From an uncultured Collinsella sp. (lineage in GTDB: Bacteria; Actinomycetota; Coriobacteriia; Coriobacteriales; Coriobacteriaceae), in contig URNJ01000029.1 of NCBI GenBank assembly GCA_900549215.1, positions 1-15,323 on the forward strand: DNA of 15,323 nt, given 5' to 3'. The position numbers were made by a program, and so were the translations under genes. Position 1 is the stretch's first letter. Each line of letters begins with the position of its first letter. This document shows, piece by piece, positions 1 through 8,852 of this stretch. The notes below the pieces were generated by a model that was not told where the DNA came from, searched no databases, and saw only the letters and a list, made by a program, of their open reading frames with translations.

Positions 1-842
<842 letters not shown>

Positions 843-843
843 G

Positions 844-2283
844 TTAGTTCTCCTCGGTCTCAGTCGCGGCGGTCTCGGCGAAATTCCAGCCAGCAAGGCG
901 GTCCTTGGCGGTATCGATGTCCAGGTAGTTCTCCTCGCCGTCCATGAGTCGCGTAAAGGCGGTAAAGAGATAGTGGGCATCGGTGGGGCCAGGCGAAGCC
1001 TCGGGGTGGTACTGGACCGAGAAGCACGGGGCGTCGAGCAGCTGGATGCCCTCGGCGGTGCCGTCGTTGAGGTTCACATGTGTTAGGCGAATACGGCCAA
1101 AGCGCTCGTTCATCACAACCGGCGCGATACCGCGGCGCACCCAGACGCGCAGGTCGCCGTTGGCAGCGTGCTCGGTCTCGCCGCCGGAAAGCTCGGGGAC
1201 AAGCTTGCCCAAGCTGGGGAACAGCAGGCCAAAGCCATGGTTTTGTGCGGTGATCTCCACGCGACGGCTTACCAGGTTCATGACCGGCTGGTTGCCACCG
1301 CGGTGACCGAACTTAAGCTTTTCCATCTGGGCGCCGCAGGCCAGGCTGATCATCTGGTGACCAAGACAAATACCAAAGACCGGCACCTTGCCGATCAGCT
1401 GCTGCACCTGCTCGTAGGTCTCGACCACGGCATCGGGGTCGCCGGGGCCGTTGGACAAAAAGACGCCATCGGGATTCATGTCGAGCACCTCACTCGCGGG
1501 CGTATCCCACGGCACGACAGTAAGGTCGCAGCCGGCGCGGACGAGGCCCTCCAGAATGCCGCGCTTGGCGCCGCTGTCGGAGGCGACCACTTTGTGTCGG
1601 GCAGGAGCGGCAGGGGCAAGCGCAAAGTCATGCGTAGCGGGCAGGTCGGCAGCTGCAAACTCGTGAGGCGCGGGGCAACTCACGGTCTTGACCAGATTCT
1701 CGCCCACCAGCGTGGGCGCTGCGGCCAGACGCTCGGCAAGCTCATCGGCGTCGAAGATCTCGGTCGAGATAATGCCCATCTTGGAACCATTGTCGCGCAG
1801 ATGGCGCACCAGAGCGCGGGTGTCGACACCCTCGATAGCGACGATGCCGTGGGCGCGCAGGTACTCCGGCACGCTGACGGCCGAGCGCCAGTTAGAAGGC
1901 GTGGCGCACATGTCGCGAACGATCATGCCGCGCATAGCCGGAGCGCTCGCGGGGCGCACGGCGTCGCCGGGGAAGGCCGACTGGACGTCGGTCTCGTCAA
2001 TACCGTAGTTGCCGATCTGCGGATAGGTCATGGTTACGATTTGGCCGGCATAACTCGGGTCGGTCATGACCTCAAAGTAGCCCTCGAGCGAGGTGTTGAA
2101 GCAGACTTCGCCGGTCGCGGTGCCCGCGGCGCCGCATGCACGTCCATAAAAAATGGTCCCATCCTCAAGATACAGGATGCAGGGACCGCAGGTGCCCTTG
2201 CTGGTTTTGGCCAGCATACGCTGGCAAAGCTCGCTGGGCGCGAAGGTGCGGGCGGCAGCGCCCGCGGTATGGTTGTTCGCCAT
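844..2283 (-). CDS. carA: Carbamoyl-phosphate synthase small subunit (glutaminase)
   Basis: CarA hydrolyses glutamine and channels ammonia to CarB. I count 479 residues from the ATG at 2283, chosen because AAGGAG lies five bases upstream; an in-frame ATG seven codons earlier has no such site and would lie inside the leader hairpin. After a non-standard N-terminal lead of about 35 residues comes the CarA-specific domain, then a class I glutamine amidotransferase domain with nucleophile Cys306 in GICLGHQ and the His426/Glu428 pair in QYHPEASPGP. The protein is about 100 residues longer than the usual 360-390. The excess is the N-terminal lead, an insertion around residues 352-398 between AQNHGFG and LTHVNLND, and an acidic tail of about 30 residues. 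Catalytic residues are intact, so it should be active. It is first in the carAB operon, preceded by a probable PyrR hairpin. Confidence 0.97.
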   Translation of the reverse strand: MANNHTAGAAARTFAPSELCQRMLAKTSKGTCGPCILYLEDGTIFYGRACGAAGTATGEVCFNTSLEGYFEVMTDPSYAGQIVTMTYPQIGNYGIDETDVQSAFPGDAVRPASAPAMRGMIVRDMCATPSNWRSAVSVPEYLRAHGIVAIEGVDTRALVRHLRDNGSKMGIISTEIFDADELAERLAAAPTLVGENLVKTVSCPAPHEFAAADLPATHDFALAPAAPARHKVVASDSGAKRGILEGLVRAGCDLTVVPWDTPASEVLDMNPDGVFLSNGPGDPDAVVETYEQVQQLIGKVPVFGICLGHQMISLACGAQMEKLKFGHRGGNQPVMNLVSRRVEITAQNHGFGLLFPSLGKLVPELSGGETEHAANGDLRVWVRRGIAPVVMNERFGRIRLTHVNLNDGTAEGIQLLDAPCFSVQYHPEASPGPTDAHYLFTAFTRLMDGEENYLDIDTAKDRLAGWNFAETAATETEEN

Positions 2284-2287
2284 AATT

Positions 2288-2320
2288 CTCCTTCCCGGTC
2301 TCACGGGACCGGCTTAAAGG
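2288..2320 (-). promoter_or_regulatory. Probable PyrR-binding hairpin over the carA Shine-Dalgarno
   Basis: On the carA transcript CCGGUC (2312-2307) pairs with GACCGG (2300-2295) around the hexaloop CCGUGA. Below it, CCUU (2320-2317) can pair with AAGG (2293-2290), leaving an asymmetric internal loop of UAAG opposite a single G. From memory, PyrR-binding loops have this form: a conserved CNGNGA hexaloop, a short upper stem, a purine-rich asymmetric internal loop and a lower stem. The AAGG strand is part of the carA ribosome-binding site AAGGAG, so PyrR with UMP bound would be expected to hide it and block translation, as described for Mycobacterium smegmatis. There is no U-tract, so transcription attenuation is unlikely. 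Function is inferred; pairing and loop sequence are directly visible. Confidence 0.72.
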
Positions 2321-2341
2321 TGTGTAGTTAGGCCTCGCGGT

Positions 2342-2373
2342 ATTGTAACCGCAAGCATGCCTCATGGCGTTAA
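2342..2373 (-). promoter_or_regulatory. Candidate carAB promoter (weak)
   Basis: A good -10 hexamer, TACAAT, lies at 2347-2342 on the minus strand. It would start transcription near 2335 and give a leader of about 50 nucleotides that holds the complete PyrR-like hairpin. The best -35 match, TTAACG at 2373-2368, is 20 bases away, longer than the ideal 17, so the -35 assignment is poor. Confidence 0.3.
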
Positions 2374-2443
2374 TTTCATCGAAATGTTTACGAAATGATA
2401 ATTATGACTTTCTATGCATAATGATTTTTTAATCCCCGTCCCA

Positions 2444-2485
2444 GAAAAATCATCCCGCGTGGGCTTGTGGCTCACGCGGGATGAT
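2444..2485 (-). terminator. Rho-independent terminator after the ABC exporter/membrane protein operon
   Basis: A perfect 13-bp stem (2449-2461 with 2473-2485) and an 11-base loop are followed on the minus strand by a run of U. It lies just downstream of the stop codon at 2492 and separates that operon from carAB. Confidence 0.9.
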
Positions 2486-2491
2486 GGCCTC

Positions 2492-3457
2492 TTACTTTTT
2501 CTTGTCCTGTTCCAGCAGATCGGACGGTGAGCGATCGGGCTTGCCGCCGCGGAAAATCTCGCGGCCATGCAGACGATGTTCCAGGTCACGTTCGTCCTTT
2601 TCCTCGTCAATCTTGGTCTGGCTCACCACCGGGTCCTCAATCAACGACGACACCGAGTTCACCTGTTTTTGAATGCGCTCGGCGATGGTGTCATCCATAC
2701 TCACGATGCGCATCTTCCAGTCGATACTCGTGGCGTTGGATGAGCTCTTGGTCCACACGAACGTCAGGATGGCGCTCTGGTGGCCCTGGGCGGGAAACAT
2801 GCCAAAGAAGGAATCGTGCTGAATGTTGCTATCCTCGTCGATATAGGCGTGAACGTTATACACCACGCGGTCGATTTTATCGTTGAGCAGCGCGTTGGTC
2901 GCAAGCGCCGCGGCCTGAATCTGCCCGTTGGACAGCAGCTCGAGCTCGTTGGCAGACGATGTGTCCAACACCGTCACCTCGACCGTGCCCGTACGCTCAT
3001 CGGCTTCATCGACGGTAAAGTCGAGCGGGAACTGCGTAAAGCCGTTGCCCCACTCAAGGCCGCCCTTCAGCGCCGTCGAAACGGTATCGACCGAAACGCT
3101 CTCGGACAGGTTGGCGGTGTTCAGACGACGCATCACGCCGTAGCCAATCTGCATGCCCACGATCAGCACCAAAATACCAATGACCACGGCCATCGCGGTC
3201 TTCGTAATGGTATGACTCACCTGCGAGCCCGAAGGATCGTCCTCGGACAGCGGGTCGATATGTTTTGCCTGGCTCGCGCGGTCCTCGCTGCGCAGCTGCG
3301 CTAGCGCAGCTTTGTCACCGCGCTTGGCCGCAGCCTCCTTCTCACGCATGCGCTCGGTTCGCTTTTTGGCAAGCGTGGGATCCAAGACACCGGATGCATC
3401 GATTTCGGAGAATAACTCCGTCACTTCTTCCGGAGTCAAAGGGTTCTTGTCAGCCAT
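2492..3457 (-). CDS. Unrecognised single-span membrane protein, ABC exporter partner
   Basis: A 321-residue protein whose family I do not recognise. Residues 1-85 are highly charged, with an Ala/Lys/Arg-rich, probably helical stretch near 28-65. One hydrophobic span lies at about 86-108, followed by a polar domain of about 160 residues that reads as a folded alpha/beta domain, and a charged, probably disordered tail from about residue 270 ending in KKK. There is no cleavable signal, so it is a membrane-anchored protein with a long N-terminal tail. The start has AGGAAG just upstream. It begins 19 bp after the stop of the ABC exporter and ends at a strong terminator, so the two form an operon. 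An accessory or substrate-related role for the exporter is possible, but only gene order supports it. Confidence 0.75.
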   Translation of the reverse strand: MADKNPLTPEEVTELFSEIDASGVLDPTLAKKRTERMREKEAAAKRGDKAALAQLRSEDRASQAKHIDPLSEDDPSGSQVSHTITKTAMAVVIGILVLIVGMQIGYGVMRRLNTANLSESVSVDTVSTALKGGLEWGNGFTQFPLDFTVDEADERTGTVEVTVLDTSSANELELLSNGQIQAAALATNALLNDKIDRVVYNVHAYIDEDSNIQHDSFFGMFPAQGHQSAILTFVWTKSSSNATSIDWKMRIVSMDDTIAERIQKQVNSVSSLIEDPVVSQTKIDEEKDERDLEHRLHGREIFRGGKPDRSPSDLLEQDKKK

Positions 3458-3476
3458 AAACTTCCTGTCATATCAA

Positions 3477-5249
3477 TCAGTCGAGCTCGTGCGCACGCGC
3501 ACCTTCGAACTGCATTCGATAGTAACGGGCATAGGTGCCGCCGCGGGCGAGAAGCTCCTCGTGCGTGCCACGTTCCACAACGCGACCATGCTCAACGGTC
3601 GCAATCTCGTCAGCATGCTTAATGGTCGAAAGACGGTGGGCGATGATGATTGTGGTACGGCCGCGTGCCAGCTCTTCGAGCGACTCCTGGACCGCCTCCT
3701 CGCTCTCGTTATCCAAAGCACTCGTCGCCTCGTCCAAGATCAGGATCTTGGGGTTCTTGAGAAACACGCGCGCGATGGCAACACGCTGCTTCTGTCCGCC
3801 CGAAAGACGGCTGCCACGCTCGCCCACCACGGTGTCGTAGCCCTGTGGAAGCGACTCGATAAAGGCATCGATGTTGGCGCGACGGGCGGCCTCGGCGATC
3901 TCTTCCGCTGTAGCGCCCGGCTTGCCGTAGGCGATGTTCTCGCCAATCGTACCGTCAAACAGATAGACATCCTGCTGCACCAGGCCGATGGCACGGCGCA
4001 GGCTCTGCTGCGTCACATCGCGCACGTCTTGGCCGTCGATGCTAATGGATCCGGCAGCCACGTCATAAAAGCGCGGCAGCAGCGAACAGGTCGTGGACTT
4101 GCCACCGCCCGAAGGGCCAACCAAAGCGATGGTCTGCCCGGGCTTGATGGACAGGTCCATATGGTCGATAACGGGACGCTCGTCGGCATCGCCCTCGCCC
4201 AGCTCAACATCCTCGTAGTTAAAGCACACGTCGTGATACTCCACGGCGCCGGCAGTCACCTGCAGATCCGTGGCGCCCGGCTTGTCCTGGATATCCGGCG
4301 CGGTCGAGAGCACCTCGTCCATACGCTTAAAGCCGGCGATAGCCTTCTGATACGTTTCGGCCGAATTGACGAGTGTCTCGAGCGGCGTGCAGAACAGCGA
4401 AATGTAGAGTGCAAAGGTCGCCATATCGACCGCCTGCAGCTGTCCCTGGGCGACCAGCCAGCCGCCCAGCAGCACCACGATCACATAGAGCACACCCGAG
4501 AGCAGGCCATACGTCGCGGTATAGACGCCCATGGCGTGATACATGTTCTCCTTGGACGAAAGATAGCGATTGTTTGAGGCGCGGAACTTGAAGCGTTCGG
4601 TCTCCTCATTGGCAAAGCTCTTGACCACGCGCATGCCCGCCAGCGAATCCTGCAGCTGCGCATTGATGCCACTGATTTTTTTGCGGTTGTCGTTAAAGAC
4701 CTCGCGCATGCGCATGTTCTGCCAAAACATGATGACCGCAAACGCCGCCGTCACCACGGCCATGGCGAGCGCCAGCACCGGGGCGATGGTAAAGAGAATC
4801 ACAAACGAGCCGATAATCTCGATGCCGCAGATGATGATCCACTCGGGCACGTGGTGCGCCGCCTCGCAGATATCGAACAGGTCGTTGACCACGCGGCTCA
4901 TCATGTCGCCCGAGCTGTTGCGGTCGAAGTACGCAAAGCTAAAGCGCTCATACTGGTCGAACAGGTCCTCGCGCATCTTGGACTCCATGCGCGCGCCCAT
5001 CACGTGACCCCAATAGCTCACAAAGTAGCGGCAGGCGCAGCGGACGGCATACATCAACACCAAGCCCACCGCGATCATGCCGAGCGCCTGCATGATGGCA
5101 GCCTGACCCTGAGTAAACAGCCTACCGGTCAAATTGCGCAGAATAATGGGGAACGCCAGGTCAATGGCGGCAAGCACCAGAGCACAAACAGTATCAGCAA
5201 CAAAAAGCCCCATCTGGGGCTTGTAATAAGACAAGAATCTTCTAAACAT
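3477..5249 (-). CDS. ABC exporter, fused transmembrane and ATPase domains
   Basis: A 590-residue half-transporter of the MsbA/LmrA/Sav1866-like multidrug and lipid exporter type, expected to work as a dimer in the cytoplasmic membrane. Residues 1 to about 310 form the six-helix exporter domain. The nucleotide-binding domain shows Walker A GPSGGGKST (378-386), a Q-loop in GLVQQDVYLF, the LSGGQ signature (482-486), Walker B ending in Asp506-Glu507 and the H-loop His538. All catalytic residues are standard, so both ATP sites of a homodimer would be competent. The second half of a heterodimer is not encoded next door. The start is the ATG with GAGGA five bases upstream. The gene shares an operon with the unrecognised membrane protein behind it. 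Substrate cannot be told from sequence. Confidence 0.93.
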   Translation of the reverse strand: MFRRFLSYYKPQMGLFVADTVCALVLAAIDLAFPIILRNLTGRLFTQGQAAIMQALGMIAVGLVLMYAVRCACRYFVSYWGHVMGARMESKMREDLFDQYERFSFAYFDRNSSGDMMSRVVNDLFDICEAAHHVPEWIIICGIEIIGSFVILFTIAPVLALAMAVVTAAFAVIMFWQNMRMREVFNDNRKKISGINAQLQDSLAGMRVVKSFANEETERFKFRASNNRYLSSKENMYHAMGVYTATYGLLSGVLYVIVVLLGGWLVAQGQLQAVDMATFALYISLFCTPLETLVNSAETYQKAIAGFKRMDEVLSTAPDIQDKPGATDLQVTAGAVEYHDVCFNYEDVELGEGDADERPVIDHMDLSIKPGQTIALVGPSGGGKSTTCSLLPRFYDVAAGSISIDGQDVRDVTQQSLRRAIGLVQQDVYLFDGTIGENIAYGKPGATAEEIAEAARRANIDAFIESLPQGYDTVVGERGSRLSGGQKQRVAIARVFLKNPKILILDEATSALDNESEEAVQESLEELARGRTTIIIAHRLSTIKHADEIATVEHGRVVERGTHEELLARGGTYARYYRMQFEGARAHELD

Positions 5250-5277
5250 GCAGTCCTCGGAGATAAAACAACAACGT

Positions 5278-5319
5278 AAAACCCTGGGACAAAATAATCA
5301 GTGGTGTTTGTCCCAGGGT
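5278..5319 (-). terminator. Rho-independent terminator after the Nudix gene
   Basis: A perfect 13-bp stem (5281-5293 with 5307-5319) and 13-base loop are followed on the minus strand by UUUU. It ends the purD-Nudix transcript twelve bases after the Nudix stop. Only about 30 bases remain before the ABC exporter start, so that operon's promoter must lie in or very near this hairpin unless it depends on read-through. Confidence 0.88.
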
Positions 5320-5330
5320 CGCCCTCGCTT

Positions 5331-6026
5331 TTAAAGATCAGTTCCACTCAAGCGGTGCGCGATGCTGTCGCAAGCTAAGGCGCCCACGACAGTCTTGGCA
5401 TCCTCGATCTTGCCGTCGAGCACGGCGTCGATCAGCTCGTGCAGCGGCACCAGGTCCACGTTGACAAACTCGTCATCATCGGGGTTGGGCGCATCGAACT
5501 CGAGCTTGGTAGCCAAGTAGATGTGGATAATCTCATCGCAAAAACCGCAGGACGTGACAATCGACGTCAAAAAGCGAATACGACCAGCCCTAAAGCCCGT
5601 CTCCTCATGCAGTTCGCGCTTTGCGCAATCGAGCGGGTCCTCGCCCGGATCGAGCTTGCCGGCGGGAATCTCGACCGTCACGCGGTCGATGGCGGTGCGG
5701 TACTGACGCACCAGTACGATCTTGCCGCTCTGGGTAAGTGCCACAACGGCCGCCGCACCCGGATGGCGAACGATATCGCGGGCGCTGCGGTGACCGTTGG
5801 GCAGCTCAACCTCAAGACGGTGGACGTCGAGGATCTTGCCCTTCCAGGCGCACTCCTCCGAAAGAATCTTCTCGTGCAGCTCGGCATCGTGCGGGTCGTC
5901 GTCGCCCAGCACCAGCGCCGGCTCGTCAGCGACCTCGCCGCCAGGCTCGCCCTCGGCGTGCCCATACATGCGGCTGTCCTCTTCGACGATCTGCGCGTCC
6001 ACGAGCTCTTCGTTCTTCTCGTCCAT
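5331..6026 (-). CDS. Nudix hydrolase, ADP-ribose pyrophosphatase type
   Basis: A 231-residue Nudix protein that probably hydrolyses ADP-ribose or a related nucleoside diphosphate sugar to AMP and a sugar phosphate. The Nudix box runs from Gly123 through Glu129 to REL (137-139), Glu141-Glu142 and Gly144, with no substitution at metal-binding positions. The following GFCDE (161-165) corresponds to the loop typical of ADP-ribose pyrophosphatases. About 55 acidic residues precede the usual family start. I chose the ATG at 6026, which has AGAGGA about nine bases upstream; the ATG at 6035 lies almost on top of that site. The gene starts 21 bp after purD and ends at a terminator, so it is cotranscribed with purD, giving a nucleotide-metabolism context. 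Exact substrate is unproven. Confidence 0.9.
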   Translation of the reverse strand: MDEKNEELVDAQIVEEDSRMYGHAEGEPGGEVADEPALVLGDDDPHDAELHEKILSEECAWKGKILDVHRLEVELPNGHRSARDIVRHPGAAAVVALTQSGKIVLVRQYRTAIDRVTVEIPAGKLDPGEDPLDCAKRELHEETGFRAGRIRFLTSIVTSCGFCDEIIHIYLATKLEFDAPNPDDDEFVNVDLVPLHELIDAVLDGKIEDAKTVVGALACDSIAHRLSGTDL

Positions 6027-6047
6027 CCGTCTCATTCCTCTCGGATT

Positions 6048-7352
6048 TTAGGCATCCCAGGCATCGCGGCCGCGCAGCGCGCGCAGGCCGATGTCGTGAC
6101 GCAGGGTCTTGCCCTCAAAATCAATCTTCTCGCAGGCCTCGTAGGCAAGGTTGCGAGCGTTCTCGAACGTGTCGCCCAGAGCGGTCACGGCAAGCACGCG
6201 GCCACCATTGGTCACGAGCTGGCCGTCCACCACGGCAGTGCCCGCGTGGTACACCGTCACGTTCTCCATGGCCTCGGCATCCTCAATACCGGTGATGACC
6301 TTGCCTTTCTCGTAGCTGCCGGGGTAGCCCGCGCTCGTCAGGACAACGGCCACGGCCCACTCGTCGCGCCAGTCGAGTTCAATCTGGTCGAGCTCGCAGT
6401 TGGCACAAGCCAGCATGACCTCGACCAGGTCGTTCTTAAGGCGCGGCAGCACGACCTGCGTCTCGGGGTCGCCAAAGCGGGCATTGAACTCCAGCACCTT
6501 GGGGCCGGCAGGCGTGAGCATAAAGCCGCCGTACAGGCAGCCGCGGTAGTCGATGCCCTCGGCGGCGAGCTCTGCCACGGTCTGCTCCATGACCTTCACC
6601 ATCGTGGCGTGCTCCTCGTCGGTCACGATGGGCACCGGGCTGTAGACGCCCATGCCGCCGGTGTTGGGGCCCTTGTCACCCTCGAGCGCGCGCTTGTGGT
6701 CCTGCGAGGTGGCCATGGGGCGCACGGTCTTGCCGTCGGTAAAGGCCAACAGCGAGCACTCGGGGCCGGTCAGCATCTCCTCGATGACCACGGTATTGCC
6801 GGCATCGCCAAAGGTGCCGCCAAAGCACTCGCGCACGGCCTCCTCGGCCTGCTCAAGTTCGGTCGCCACGATAACGCCCTTGCCCGCGGCAAGGCCGTCG
6901 GCCTTGACGACCAGCGGGGCGCCCTGCTCGCGCACGTAGGCGAGAGCCGAAGCCTCGTCGGTAAACGAACCATAGGCTGCCGTCGGAATGCCCGCACGCT
7001 CCATGAGCTGCTTGGAGAACAGCTTGGAGCCCTCCATCTGGGCGCCCTCGGCACCCGGGCCAAAGCAGGGAATACCCGCCGCGCGCACGGCGTCGGCCAC
7101 GCCCGCCACGAGCGGAGCCTCGGGGCCAATTACCACGAGTCCGCATCCGTGGCTCTGCGCAAACGCCGCCACGGCCGCAGGATCGCAGTCGTCGAGAACA
7201 ACGTTCTCGCCGCAGCTCGCGGTGCCGCCGTTACCCGGCGCGATGTAGAGCTTGCCGGCGCGCGGTGATGCTGCGAGCTTAGCTGCCAAAGCATGCTCAC
7301 GGCCGCCGCTGCCCAACAACAGGATGTCGATGGTTTGAGTGTCCGCCTTCAA
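6048..7352 (-). CDS. purD: Phosphoribosylamine-glycine ligase
   Basis: PurD (GAR synthetase) joins glycine to phosphoribosylamine with ATP, the second step of purine synthesis. The 434 residues show the N-terminal GSGGREHAL loop (14-22), the ATP-grasp VVKADGLAAGKGVIVA (148-163), GPNTGGMG (228-235) and the metal/ATP-binding FNARFGDPETQ (289-299). Length is normal for the family. The start is a TTG at 7352: GGAGG lies five bases upstream, and family similarity begins right after it. The in-frame ATG at 7520 would overlap the purA coding end and run through a hairpin, so I reject it. The next gene downstream is the Nudix hydrolase, 21 bp away. A purA gene immediately upstream places two purine-pathway genes together. 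Confidence 0.95.
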   Translation of the reverse strand: MKADTQTIDILLLGSGGREHALAAKLAASPRAGKLYIAPGNGGTASCGENVVLDDCDPAAVAAFAQSHGCGLVVIGPEAPLVAGVADAVRAAGIPCFGPGAEGAQMEGSKLFSKQLMERAGIPTAAYGSFTDEASALAYVREQGAPLVVKADGLAAGKGVIVATELEQAEEAVRECFGGTFGDAGNTVVIEEMLTGPECSLLAFTDGKTVRPMATSQDHKRALEGDKGPNTGGMGVYSPVPIVTDEEHATMVKVMEQTVAELAAEGIDYRGCLYGGFMLTPAGPKVLEFNARFGDPETQVVLPRLKNDLVEVMLACANCELDQIELDWRDEWAVAVVLTSAGYPGSYEKGKVITGIEDAEAMENVTVYHAGTAVVDGQLVTNGGRVLAVTALGDTFENARNLAYEACEKIDFEGKTLRHDIGLRALRGRDAWDA

Positions 7353-7400
7353 GGGTGCCTCCTCTATGGATGAATGGCCCGCTCCGCGCGAGCCCTTTGC

Positions 7401-7448
7401 AAGCAAATATACCCCTCGGCCGCCCGTCCGGGCTGCAAAGGGGTATAT
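7401..7448 (-). terminator. Weak terminator-like hairpin between purA and purD
   Basis: A 10-bp outer stem (7407-7416 with 7439-7448) encloses a GCCCG/CGGGC inner stem (7422-7426 with 7429-7433). The U-tract on the minus strand is poor, only UUU then GC. Part of the outer stem can pair instead with a downstream segment (7393-7401 with 7434-7442, 9 bp). It may end most purA transcripts or allow controlled read-through into purD. Confidence 0.5.
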
Positions 7449-7470
7449 CGCAATAACCAAATAGTCCCGA

Positions 7471-8757
<1,287 letters not shown>

Positions 8758-8823
8758 GTTTACTCCTTACATTCATGGACTGTCTACGCGCCACGCCGGC
8801 ACGCAGAAGCACAAAACATTTCC

Positions 8824-8852
8824 AGTATACCCGTGCAACGGGCGCCTGTCCT
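8824..8852 (-). promoter_or_regulatory. Candidate purA promoter overlapping the dnaB stop
   Basis: On the minus strand AGGACA (8852-8847) and TATACT (8829-8824) are 17 bases apart, 4/6 and 5/6 matches to the sigma-70 consensus. The spacer holds an inverted repeat, CCCGT/ACGGG (8830-8834 with 8838-8842), which could be an operator or merely a small dnaB terminator stem without U-tract. Transcription would start about 60 bases before the purA ATG. Confidence 0.5.
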
